Assembly: GCF_902150065.1 (NCBI RefSeq)
Contig: NC_043987.1
Coordinates: forward strand, 20,862,987 to 20,926,986
From: Myripristis murdjan
Taxonomy: Eukaryota > Chordata > Actinopteri > Holocentriformes > Holocentridae
Length of the DNA stretch: 64,000 nt
Reading direction: 5' to 3'
Below, piece after piece: positions 44,304 to 55,560 of the stretch; positions within the stretch are counted from its first letter, which is position 1; every line of letters starts with the position of its first letter. The translations under genes were made by a program, and so were the position numbers. A model generated the notes under the pieces. The model was not told the origin of the DNA. It saw only the letters and a list, made by a program, of their open reading frames with translations, and made no database searches.

Positions 44304-46683
44304 AGAGACAGAGAGCCCCCACTGCTGCCGCCGCAGAACAGAGTCTCCGTTTGCTGCCCGAGTGGCTCTATGTGTGTCTACTGCTAATGGGCTGAGAGAG
44401 CGTTCTCTCAGGTTACACTGAGTTTATGTGTGTGCATGTGTCTGAGTCCTGCTCCTCTAAAACACTGGGACTGGGAAGACAGAAATTATATCTTCCCTTC
44501 TATACAACCCCCCCACCACCACCACTACCACCATCCCGTCCCATCCCACCCCACCATGCTGCCTCTCTCCCTATCTCTCTCCCCATCGCCTCGTTCATCA
44601 CTGTCTGCTTTGTAATAATATTTCTCTATTCCAAACCTCATTTCCGTCTTGTTGAGATTGATAGCAGTGATGACACCAATCAGTTTATCTCTCCGTTTAT
44701 CCCACGTCTTCTCTTAATCGCCTCCCCCCCTCAACGCCTCTTTGTGTCTCAGGACTGGGGGGGGGGGTTGGGTGGCGGTGTTGATTGGGAACTGTGCTAA
44801 TTACCCTGTGTTCTCTGGCTCTCATGTGATGACAGGCCCGTCACTGGGCCGCAGAGAAGCACTATTACTGGGAATTATGCAATGACAAGTCAAGGGGACA
44901 ATAAGCCTTTATTGTACTGCAAACAACCTCATATCTCAACTCTGGCTGATTGGCAAACTAATGAATTACAGCTGATACATTAAGCCTGAGTGGTAGAAGG
45001 TGCACAATTTTCATTTTTTTTCAGAATGCAGGCAATATACTGAGCCGGAGGTTTACCGGAGGTCACCATGGGATCCTGTGTTAATCTTGGCTGCTCAGAC
45101 TTCAACTCTGTTCCTCAGAGTTCAGTGGGAAGCCATTGCCTAAGATATGTTGAGGACTCCATATAAACCTGTGATTCTGAGACCTTCAGATGCTCTAATC
45201 CCCCCCTTACTCAAGACTCTCACATTAGCTAACTCTGGCTCAACAGATGCTCAGCAGAGGTGAAGCGTGTTAGAGGAGCAGGAAGGGGATTGGAGGGTGA
45301 AGGGTTGAAGTACAGCCATTTTTTGATGATGCACGGTGTATTGGAGAAACAACAGTTTGATGACATCCGGAGAGAACCAAAAAAGAGTTTATGGTATAAA
45401 TGACAGAACACCAGGGAAACCTTAGCAGAGGAGAAGGGAGGGAATTGGATCAAAATGGGATATTGACGAAGGTGTCTGCGAGTTTTGGGGAAGGGAGCAG
45501 CCGCAGGGAAGAGTGGGAGAATGGTGTATGGGGGGGAGAGGGGGGGCAGGGTAACCCTCCGTAATATTGCCACTGTTTTTGCATAATGTGAGATGAGTCC
45601 CCATCATCTTTCCTCCCCCACAACAATTTTATTACAGACAGCTAATAAATGTTTCATGGCAGAACAAGCTGCTCGCCTTGGCTTTATTAAATCTGAGATA
45701 ATAAAAGAAGAGAGAGAAAAAAAAAGGAGAGAGAGAATAGGGGGTCGGACCAGAGAGGGAGAGATAGGGAGAATGGCGTAGACTTTCTCCAAATAGGGCG
45801 GCTGTATCTCCTGTTTCTGGGGCAACGGGTCCCGCTGTCCCCCACCGCCCCCTCCCCACTGCTTCCCGCTCCGCCAGAGAGAGACAGGAAATGAGAAACG
45901 GGCAGACAGGATATTGCGTTCTGGTGGCCTGGGGATTAACTGTTTTATCTAAACTAACACACACATACACACACACGCACGCACACACATACACACACAC
46001 TCACACGGTCACGCACACAGACACGCACACCAACTCACACTCTGGTCCATATCCTTACACACATTCACACATAGCATTCATTCTTCTTAGCATCAGGTGT
46101 AGATCACACACTCTCGCAGGCATATGCAGAGACACATGCACATCATGCACGCACCATGATGCACCTCATGCAGGCTTTTTAGTTGTTGCTCTATGCAGGT
46201 ATATTGCGTTCGGCCTTGTAATATTATGGGCTGTCGCAAAAGAGTCAAGTCCTCCAATTGCTGAGCTCATGTTGAGCCGGTCTTATTACCAGTGTGAACA
46301 ATTTACAGTGAGAGTCATGCCATGTAACTGTATAACTGTGAGAATGGCGGAGGGTTTATGCAGAGATGTTTTAGGGTCTTTTCCATACATCTTAGGATTT
46401 TGTGGCCGTAAAATAAATCAACCGCATGTGGGGTTTTCTCTTATATCAAATAAATATATTTTCGAATTTCATGCGGCTTTCAAAATTTTGGAATATTTTG
46501 AATTACTTTAAGTTCGAGGATTGTTTGTGGTGTTAGTATGGTGTGATGCATGGATGAGCATGGTGCACGAATGACAACATCTGCCTGTTTTTTATTGATG
46601 TCTGTACCCAGGCACCTTATCTGTGTTTACACACACTGTGCATATTTGTGTTTATATGTGCGTGTGACTGTATGTATACCCAT

Positions 46684-46724
<41 letters not shown>

Positions 46725-46788
46725 CGTGTGTGTGTGAGAGAGCGAGTGTGTGTGTGACTGTATATTTATATATATATAGGTGTGTGTA

Positions 46789-46829
<41 letters not shown>

Positions 46830-47015
46830 CTGTGTGTATGTGTATGAGTGAGTGGTGGCAAGGGTAGCGAGTATCGTGGGGAATGCTGGGAGATTTTAAT
46901 AACACAGAAGCAGTGCAGGGAGATTTAATAAAAGGAGATGATGTGATTACTGAACCCTGGCTCTGAGCCATTTTGCTTCACAGAGCAATATCCGCTGCAA
47001 GTGTGCACGCACCAC

Positions 47016-47066
<51 letters not shown>

Positions 47067-50000
47067 AACACGTCGAAGAAATGGATACTAAACCGAACAC
47101 AACTTAAAAGTAAGATTGTTGCATATCATTTGTACTTTTCATATCAATTTCACATTGCGTGCACTTTCGTTGTCAGGACATGCATCAGCACACTTTTTTT
47201 TTTTTTTTCGCCACACACAATGGTCATCCTGGACACATACTGTACATGGGAATTACAAGCAACGGTACATGAATGAATACTTTGGCACGTTGCATGTTCA
47301 GAAAGAGAGGTGTATTGTTTCATCCACTATGGGTAAGGAACCAAAATGGGTGGCATGCCATTTTCTCCACCTGAACTGCACGTTTAATGAGGCGAGGCTA
47401 AACCTAGAGTCAGTTAAAGCAACCCTTACCTGTATAATTATCTATCAATTATGAGAGCAAGCACAACGCCTATAATTACTCCCAGATACATACATATTTA
47501 TGCAACATACATATTTATGGAATGTTTGTGTTGCAGTCCAGACACTGTTGTGCTTGTCAGAGCTCACAGGCAAAGCAGCGCCACATGACACCCAGCTTAT
47601 GCAGATCATAAAGACTCTGTTATTCTGTTTGTGTGCCCTAGGATCTACAGTACACATGAAGGAACGGGCTGAATATACAGACCAAATACTTACATCACCT
47701 GTTCTATTTTGCTGCCTCTCCACTTTTGAGCCCATGATCTGTGTGCTTGTAATCACCTCTGCCCCTTCACCCTGTTTGTAAGCCGTGTGCGGCGAACATG
47801 AGGTTTGTCTCGGCCGAGCTTCCTGAGGTTTTGTCCACCACATGTTCTCAAGGGTGGACTGTTTTGTTTTGACACCTCAGTCTTTGCACTCGCACTTATC
47901 TGCTGTGTAATCGTGTATGTATCATATCTATTACAGATAATAACATCGCCTCACAAAATGAAAGCCCCCCTAAAGCCAAAGTAAAGTCCTCTTGAATATG
48001 TCCTATCAGACGGCTCTTCAAACGAGTGTTTTTTTTTTTTTTTTTTTTGTTCTCATTTACATTGTCATTTAACTTTTTTTTCCACTTTTTTCATAGTGGA
48101 AATTCAAATCCAAGAAAAACATCATCTATGTCTTAGGTCAGTTTCATACATATATTAAATTTTCTACTGGTATAAAGAAAAACATGGCTTTATAAGGTGA
48201 TATCTTCAAACTTTAAAGAACAACCTTTTATGGCAATGCCCTTACATAATAAAAACTGCGATGTCTTTCACTCATTTTACAAATGGGCATTTTAACATAC
48301 ATATTTTGCTATTAAACATGAGATATCAGAAATCACAACCCACTTTCAGATAAAAGTGATGTCTGAGAATATGAGCAAAACTTTGCTATGGTGTAAAATG
48401 GTGTTTAAATCTTGTGCCTATTAAATGTAAAGATGGAGTTTACAGAGTAGAAGTAACACAATAAAACAGTTTTAATAAGAAGAATTATGACAAATAAGAC
48501 ATTTCGCATCTTAACAGAAAAAATAACTATGTGGCATAAAAATCATACAATGCAACAACAGATCACCTAGGTAATCACACAACAATCATGTAAAAAAAGA
48601 ACCTATGGAGGATATGTACTATTCTGCAATCAGTCAGATTTAATAAGACTTGATTTGCATATGTAAAACATGAATATTGAAACAAATGCAGGCTTAATAA
48701 TGTGTGGGTATGTTTGTCTAGATTGTATAAACTTGGCATGTTGGCCAAATTTACCTCCTTGGAGTGGCTGAGCTGTGCTATAAAGGGTTTAACCAGTATG
48801 TCCATAGTGATTTATTGGAAGCTATATCCCCTGGTAAGGGCCAGTGTGAATGATACTTCTATTAGAGGGATTAGACTGATCTACTTACAGACCCCCCTCT
48901 GCGGCAGTTGCCCCAAGTTGCCTTCATTTGCCATGTTGAGTAAATTCCTACCGTGCTGTGTACACCCCGATTAGGGAAAGGGGGACTCATCCGCCAACAT
49001 CATTAGTCTTCTGTCAAGCAATTCTGTGATGATTCTCTTGTGTTTTTCACAATGAAAGGGAGTATTGAAGGTGTGCCGCATTTGGATTAAGAGTGAGCCT
49101 GCACAGAGGGTTGTGACTGTTTTAGTCAAAAGATGGACACTAATAATTAACGCTGATATATCTATATATATGTATATGTATAGGGTGGGTGTTACAGTCT
49201 TTTGCTACCGGTGTCTCTTTAATGCAATGTGATGTTTCTATAGAAGAGGGGGAGCAACATGTAGTTGAACACAACGGCCTGTCACAGTAGATCAGTATAA
49301 GCGTGCTTGCAGGGACACTTGTGTTTGTGTTATGATGTTAAGTTAGTGACACTGTCATTTGGGGAATTTGGGGAGCGTTTGGCAGATGGATTGAGAAAGA
49401 TTAGCCGTAGCAGCTGCGTTTGGGACAGAATCACAGATTAGGGGCTCTAATGTGCAGACCTGGCTCCCTCTTTGCACTCCAGATTTGGGCAGCAACACCT
49501 TCCTAGCACTCAGTCAGGGAGCGTCAACACTTCTGTCTTTGTCCCTTCCTCCTCCTCCCCCCTCGTCGCTCCTCTCTCATCCTCCATCTCCTCTTCTTCA
49601 GGTTTTGGTTAATTTCTGCTGCTGTTTCTCCGTCCGTGTACCTTTTTTCCCGTTTTACACCTAAGCTCTGCTCATCCTTGAAATCATCCCCCTAAAGTCA
49701 TATGTATTATTCTGATGATCCAAATTAACACCAGTGTCACTAATTCCTGGTGGCAGGTGTGATGAAGATGTACTGTACTCCACAAGTATGATGAAGGGAT
49801 ATGGTATGGTCAATGTGGATAACCAGCCAATATCAGACTGGGTATATGGATTGATTGAGTGTGTGTGGGTGTGCGTGTGTGTGTGTGGGTGTGCGCGCCC
49901 ATTTGCACGCGTGCATGTGTCTATGTGTGTGTTTTTTTGTGTGTGTATGTGTGTTTTAGTGTGCATAAATGAGAGGAGAGAGATTAACCCCATGCTATCC

Positions 50001-52853
50001 CCAATCCCTGGTTATGAGTTTACAGCGTCTGTCTGGCCATCGCACTGTTTAAACAACAATCTAATTAATCCTGTCTTTATTAGTTTCAGTGAACTGGGGA
50101 GGCAGGCTGGGAGGGCGTGAGGGAGAACTGGGAATGCTGGCAGAAAATACCAGGGAGGGAGGGAGGAGGGAATCCAGTGAGCGAGCAGGGATTTGAGAGG
50201 AATTTAATGGCAGAGACTTAGGCCTATAGTGAATAGAGATGGGGATGTGAAGGGATGGTGAGGCGGGAGAGAAATTGAAGGGTTATAACATCTCACAGGA
50301 GGAGAGGTGGAGGGACAAAAGGGGAAAAGCGGTCATGGGGAAAACCAATGGACTTGAGAAAGACACTGTATTAAACTGGAACGTAAACTTTATTCATCGT
50401 GTTAACACCAATGCTTTTAGTCTGTGGGTGGGTTATGGCCAGATTGGAGCTCACTCTCTCAAATAGATCCCAACATTTAAGGAATTACAAGAGAAAAACC
50501 CCTAACAGGCAGCTCCCTTATCACTGGTGAACTACTGCCACCTACTGTCATGAGGGAGAAAAGAAAATACAATATACAATGCAGACAACTGTAATTTCTG
50601 TTAGCAGATGTTCACCTTGTTGCTCTGTGAATTGGGTAATGTTTTTACGACCTTTAATTAAGAGACTATGCTAATCTCCAGAATAATTGGAGCTGAGGGT
50701 AAATGAGTCAAAGCTCTGAGTCTGTGCTTCCATCTCTAATTACCTTACCTTTCTTTTCTCCTCTGTTACCGTCACGCTCTGTTTCACACTTCATGTCTTT
50801 TGATCATATGCCCATGTGTGTGTCTGTGTGTCTGTGTGTCTGTCTGTGCACCTCCAGGCTGTTTGTAAGGAAGTGTAGCGCCTGCCTGCAGGTGATTGGA
50901 CGTTCGGAGCTGATAATGCGTGTGCTGGGCCAGGTGTACCACCTGGGCTGCTTCAGCTGCTGCGAGTGTGAGCGCCGGCTGCAGAGAGGTGATGAGTTTG
51001 TGCTGAAAGAAGGCCAACTACTGTGTCGCGTCGACTATGAGAAGGAGAGAGAAATGCTGGCTGCCATCAGTCCCACCCCAACTGAATCAGGTACAGGATG
51101 GCTTCAGTCAGCTCACAACTGGATTGCTTGACCTGAACGTCCTAAAAGTCTAGAGTTGTCTTTCTAGAATAATAATGCCACTGCTATTATGCTCTATAAG
51201 AAAATTCCCTTTTAGCTTACTGCCTTATTCAGAATAGCAGCCCTGGTCAACAGGGTCTCTACCTTTAAAGACATTTCAGTAGGGGGTTGAAGGAAGATTT
51301 CAGTGACTGTAAAACCACTTTGCAACAGAAACTTTATCAACCCAGGGAAGGGTTATGATGAGCACATACTCATCAAGCATTCATTTTCAGCATCTCCACA
51401 CATTCACATTGACCAGCTCCACAAGGGCAACTAGGGGTCAATCTAGTGAACTCTGATTTTCTCTTAAATTTCCCCCAAAGTAGATTCAAAGTTAGGGAAA
51501 AAATGTTTTTCTTTTTCCTCTTATTTTAAACTTTAAGATTATATTCAGTATCTGCTGGTTGCAACACTATGTTTGAGCTACATCACTCTTATACTGAGTG
51601 AAATATTCGAACCCAAGATGCTATTGTTTTACAGGTGCACTATTATATAAAATAGGAAATCTCTTAATGACTTGATTTCACACATTACTATAAACACATC
51701 CTCCCTATAAACATGTATTTGGTATCTTTGGAAACCTCTGGTAAGTGTGAACAAGGGCTGTGCATTTGTATTGACAAAACCCATCAACCCAGAACCGATC
51801 AGGTATTTTTCAAGTGCACCAAAGTGTTAAATTCTCCCGCTTTCTGTGCCCAGATTTTCCCATCCAGCTGAGGCATTTTAAATGGTAACCTTCCACTAAC
51901 AAGTCTGTTTTTTATGATCCATTAATAATAATAACCTTTCCCCTACACTTTGTTCTGACTGCTGTATTATCTGTCAACCTCAGTGAAGAGTGAGGATGAG
52001 GACGGTGGAGGAGGCTCTGGCGGGGGCAAGGGTGGCGATGAAGGCAAGGAGCACAAACGTTCAAAGCGACCCCGCACCATCTTGACCACACAGCAGCGGC
52101 GTGCGTTTAAAGCCTCCTTTGAAGTGTCCTCTAAACCTTGCCGCAAGGTGAGCAAACCTGCCTCGCTTGCTCTCTCATACATATCAAGATAGTGTTAAAG
52201 TATTATACTGGTGGTTTTTTTTGTTGTTTTTTTTTGTAAGTTTGTGCAAATAATTTACCTTACCTTTACATTATTCTTGGTGGCATCATTATTAGAGACA
52301 TCAGGCCTTGTTTTCTTATCTTCAGAAGATGAAATCCACAGATCTGAAAATTGCCTGAGATATGTAATCCATCACAGTAAACGTGAAGCCTTTATTTGTT
52401 TGTGTGAATTTTTTTGTTTTATCTTTATGTCATGGTGCCCAAGTTGAGTTTTATTCATATATCAGCATGCATTGTGTCATGGTCTTGCTGCTAATCACCT
52501 GACATCCACAGGAAGAAATGGGAATTTCCACCTGGAAACAGTCACTACATAAAATGTTGCCCTCCATCTTTTTCATTTGCAGTATCTTTCTAAGCAGTGA
52601 GAGCTAGATTTGATACCAAAAAGAGAAAGATGTTAGACTAATTTCATACAGCATGCATGGCGAAATGATGGGGGGAAATGTAAACGAGATATAAATGGAT
52701 GTAAACTCTAGACCTATGTATTCTCCTTTAACATATTACCTGCAGGTAAGAGAGACGCTGGCTGCCGAGACTGGACTGACAGTGCGAGTCGTGCAAGTGT
52801 GGTTTCAAAACCAGAGAGCGAAGGTGAGGCTTTACATATGTCTCTCTCTCACG

Positions 52854-52906
<53 letters not shown>

Positions 52907-54289
52907 TTCCAATTAACAGTGTGTGTCCTTGTGTCTCAGATGAAGAAGATCGCTCGCAGACAGCAGCAACAGCAGCAGCAGCAGCAGGAACAAGAGCAGC
53001 TGGGTGGGACCAGGAGAGGACCGAGCAGAGGGGGCCGACAGAGTAACGATGACAGTGAGGGTAAGAGATGAAGCAACAACACACACGATTGGGTCATTAT
53101 TATCACTCATGGTGCTGACAGAGGCAGCAGGTGAGGAGGTGAAGAGGGTTTGACTGAGGGGATTTTCATCTCCACACAGATGGCTCTAGCACTCATGGAA
53201 TGGAGGGGATACTGGGATATCCCTCACTGCCACGTCAGCAGCTTCTGGCCCTGGACCCCAATATCTACGGAGGCGAGCCGTTCCGACATGGGCTTACACC
53301 TCCTCAGCTGACCAGTGAGCAGCTCCACTCCTATGGTAAGAGAAGACGATTAAAGGCACAGTTCATCCAAAAAGGAAAGACTCGAACAGACTGTGTTAGT
53401 GCAAACTACGCTGATGTTTGTGGGACCACAAAACACACAGTTACCATAACATTTTTATCCGCTTTCCCCAAACAGCTCATGCAACATAATCCAAGTGTTT
53501 TGAAGCTGAAAAAAATGCACTGCAGGTCCAAAAGTACAATATTCATCTCATGCTCTCCTGTAGTATCCTCAATGTAAGTGGGAACAAACATGGATTGCTG
53601 TAGGACTCCATTAGAATAGAGGAAAATATAGGACATAATGAGGTAAATATTAGACTTTACATGATGCAATTGTTTGGCTATGAAACACTTTGTTTCATGT
53701 GCCATGATTAAATAGAAATGTTTTAAATTAGTGTTAATTAATACACTCTCTATTACAAATGTTTTTTTTTATCTTGCACCATATTTTTCTTTTCTTTATT
53801 TATTTTACATTTTTATCACAAAAAATATATCGAATCATGTAATGGCCGGCAAACTGTTTGGAGAAGTTTGGTGGACATGTTATGCTTTTTGCAGTTGTAA
53901 AAACATTGTCACACAACTTGAGAAGAAGTTGGAAATGGAAAGGGATCTCCTCTAACTCAGTGTGTGGTCCTTTTAATATCAGTGTAAACTATACTGAATT
54001 TTCATTTTGGGGTGAACTATTCCTTTAATGAACACTCTGAAGGGGTTATTGTTTATTCCCATGGGCTTCAGTGCTCTAATTGACACCTTCCCACTTCAAT
54101 CCTACACCCTCTCACTGTGTTTCCACCCCAGACTCAGAGACAGTGTTCCACGACCTGGACAGTGACGGAAGCCTCGGACACCTCGGCGACTGTCTCCTAG
54201 CAACAGGGGAGGGTGGTCTCCTGCCGGGGCGGGTGGGAAACCCCATCGACCGTCTGTACTCCATGCAGAACTCCTACTTTACCTCCTGA
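38751..54289 (+). CDS. lmx1al: LIM homeobox transcription factor 1 alpha-like
   Basis: Nuclear LIM-homeodomain activator of the LMX1 group, which patterns dorsal neural tube and midbrain in vertebrates. Eight coding exons: 38751-38808, 40461-40650, 50858-51090, 51984-52147, 52746-52823, 52940-53060, 53180-53335 and 54132-54289. Phases agree, giving 385 residues (human LMX1A 382). LIM1 runs from C30 (CAGC) to about 82 and LIM2 from C89 (CSAC) to about 147. Both have the C/H zinc ligands. The homeodomain, about 186-245, contains [15 protein letters not shown] and [13 protein letters not shown] glutamine run follows at 249-257. The C-terminus [19 protein letters not shown] closely matches LMX1A. 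LIM1 diverges more from LMX1A/B than the homeodomain does, so this is the third, fish-retained paralog rather than lmx1a or lmx1b. The start is the ATG at 38751; a possible upstream in-frame exon is listed separately. Confidence 0.93.
39176..39207. repeat. (TAAAA)n tract
   Basis: Tandem AAAAT units in lmx1al intron 1. Confidence 0.9.
39540..40240. repeat. dispersed repeat interrupted by a MITE
   Basis: The left part (39565-39740) shares TATCTGC.GGTTGCAA, AGCTACATCA and ACTGAGTGAAA with 51545-51615. The right part (about 40170-40225) shares CTATAAAC..AT and a TTTG.GA.CC.TTTG.AA pattern with 51685-51740. The two halves are separated here by the MITE at 39752-40150 and are adjacent at the second locus. 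The family is unknown to me. Confidence 0.45.
39752..40150. mobile_element. palindromic-end MITE, copy 2
   Basis: Starts TTACAATAAGAATACCTTATTAAAGGG and ends CCCTTTATAAGGGCAGTTTCATT, an imperfect inverted repeat. Its interior matches copy 1 at 33831-34216 in order (GGTTTATGAGTGGTTTATA, TTACTGCTGC.CTGCATCTATTCT, TTGTCCCTTTATC, CATGAAAACTGTGTTA), with a T tract inserted at about 40049-40076. It lies in lmx1al intron 1. Confidence 0.68.
41371..41457. repeat. (TG)n microsatellite
   Basis: Pure to 41435, then interrupted by TATG and CATG units. It lies in lmx1al intron 2. Confidence 0.97.
41648..41708. repeat. (GA)n purine tract
   Basis: GAGA-rich run with GATA and GCGA interruptions in lmx1al intron 2. 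Confidence 0.9.
44271..44299. repeat. (TC)n microsatellite
   Basis: Uninterrupted TC units in lmx1al intron 2. Confidence 0.95.
44800..45060. promoter_or_regulatory. candidate conserved noncoding block
   Basis: Repeat-free interval in lmx1al intron 2 with several homeodomain-type cores (CTAATTACC, TAATGAATTACAGC), low coding potential and sharply different composition from the microsatellites around it. The idea that it is an enhancer is inference from texture and location in a developmental regulator. Confidence 0.25.
45957..46040. repeat. degenerate (CA)n tract
   Basis: CACA-rich sequence with ACGC, TCAC and CAAC interruptions in lmx1al intron 2. Confidence 0.85.
46687..46825. repeat. compound (GT)n microsatellite
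   Basis: Two GT runs (46687-46721 and 46791-46825) flank a TATA-rich spacer in lmx1al intron 2. Confidence 0.93.
47012..47063. repeat. (CA)n microsatellite
   Basis: CA run with one AAAC interruption in lmx1al intron 2. It lies about 190 bp from the GT tract and is inverted relative to it. Confidence 0.93.
48690..49030. promoter_or_regulatory. candidate conserved noncoding block
   Basis: A 340-bp repeat-free stretch in lmx1al intron 2, more GC-balanced than its flanks. It has a GATTAG(G/A) pair (bicoid/OTX-like cores at about 48868 and 48971) and a TGTCCATAGTGATTTATTGG block. The composition suggests constraint, but there is no alignment to prove it. Confidence 0.25.
49980..50110. promoter_or_regulatory. 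candidate conserved noncoding block
   Basis: Includes GTTTAAACAACAATCTAATTAATCC, where a fork-head-like GTAAACA/TGTTTAAAC core and a TAATTAAT homeodomain core adjoin, in a unique stretch of lmx1al intron 2. Regulatory function is inferred. Confidence 0.25.
51540..51760. repeat. dispersed repeat, second copy
   Basis: A diverged copy of the repeat whose halves flank the MITE at 39752-40150. Here it is not interrupted. It lies in lmx1al intron 3. Confidence 0.45.
52858..52904. repeat. (CA)n microsatellite inside a 116-bp intron
   Basis: CA run filling about 40% of lmx1al intron 5 (52824-52939). It begins only 34 bp after the donor and ends 35 bp before the acceptor. Confidence 0.97.
53350..54028. 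mobile_element. TTAA-flanked non-autonomous DNA transposon, 679 bp
   Basis: TTAA at both edges. The left end is AAAGGCACAGTTCATCCAAAA, and the right end read inversely is AAAGGAATAGTTCACCCCAAAA, an inverted repeat of about 21 bp with a few mismatches. This is the widespread fish AAAGG.ATAGTTCACCCAAAA family. The interior has no transposase. It occupies 679 of the 796 bases of lmx1al intron 7. Confidence 0.78.
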
Positions 54290-55560
54290 CCCTTATAAAC
54301 TCTCACCCTTTCCCAGCTCCTCCACCTTTCACCTCTCAGAGATGCAGCTAATGGAGTCTGTCCATCAACATGCCTGTCGGACCACTCTCCATGAAACAGC
54401 CTACACCCAAACACAGTCCTGAGCTTTCACCACAGGCCAAAATCATCAGACGTTAGGCATAGTTATAATGTCACTTTGCAGCTACCCGATTGACATAGTG
54501 TGCCCGTTAATTTTCCTAGATAAGAATCACATGCTGGAAATACAGACACTGTAAATGTACAAGAAATGTAAAAGGAACCTCAGTTTCTCCTGTGTATTTA
54601 TGTCCTGTTTAATCAAACATAGGGTTTTATGGCACTTTTCAAAAAACAAAACAAAACAAAAAAACAGACAAACAAAAGGCAAATGTCAAACTTGTGTATA
54701 CTTTGGTAACATAAATTACAGAGTGTAATTGGTTTCTGACAGTTAATGAGTTAATTAATCAAGTTACACTTATTTGGGAGTCTTGGCAGTTCTAAATTAA
54801 ATGAGTGCATTGTGTAGGTTTTTTTGATAGAATTAGTGCGTAGTTATTGTTTGTGGAGGACTGAAGCATATAGTGTGGAGTAGAAATTTGCTCTCAGGTT
54901 AATGTGTGTTTATGTAACCTGAGCCCCAACTCAGGCTAGTGTGCAGGACAGGAATTCAATTTATTTTTGCCCAATGATTTCACTAACATACTCCGCAAAA
55001 AAAACAAAAAAAACAAAAAAAAAACAAAAGGAGGTTTTGAGGTACCTCTCCATATGACGTTATTACAAAAGGCATTCTTATCTTAGTTTTTGATAATGCA
55101 CAATGAGACAAATGCGGACCAAAAAAAAGCAATCATTTTTTAAGCATTTAGGCAACACTACAGGGTCATTTGAAAAAGAAAAAAAAAGCCTTATGCGGAA
55201 ACAGGGTTGTGTAAGGGATTAATGCTTTAGCTTTCCCTTTTCTTTTATACTGTATTCACTAAAAAAAAAAAAAAAAAAGCAGCGCTAAAATCCAAGACCA
55301 ATGGATCTCTTATTCCCAAAACCTAGGACACTATGGTACACGAAGATGTGCTCCAAATGTAAAATAAATGTGAGTATGACTGTGTGGTTACAATTAATAC
55401 AGTTGTTGTAGTCACTTTCTGTAATAATTTCTTTCTTCAGAAACTCTCCTGAAAATCGATGTTGTTAGGTAGATATTTTGTACCTTATTCTGTGATAATC
55501 AGCAAATATTTTAACTGTAGCATGATATTTATGTGTCACAAAATAGGTCTGAAAATAAAG
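54290..55560 (+). other. lmx1al 3' UTR
   Basis: AT-rich sequence with AAAAC-rich runs (54635-54680, 54995-55030) and an A tract at 55261. Candidate polyadenylation signals AATAAA lie at 55363-55368 and 55554-55559. The true end is not fixed. Confidence 0.45.
55363..55368 (+). terminator. lmx1al polyadenylation signal (candidate)
   Basis: AATAAA about 1.07 kb after the stop, followed by GTGAG/TGTGTGG sequence. A second AATAAA is at 55554. Confidence 0.4.

Larger units (their letters stand above)
40651..50857 (+). other. lmx1al intron 2 (10.2 kb)
   Basis: The largest intron of the window, lying between the two LIM-domain exons. It is loaded with GT, CA, GA and CT microsatellites. Between them are several unique, homeodomain-site-rich blocks (44800-45060, 48690-49030, 49980-50110) that look like candidate enhancers. 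Open frames here are mostly dinucleotide-repeat artefacts. No second gene is seen on either strand. Confidence 0.6.

Noticed and set aside
45891-46971. Long open frames on both strands reading as HTHTHT or VCVCVC
   Set aside because: They are translations of CA/GT microsatellites in lmx1al intron 2, without start context, splice sites or similarity.
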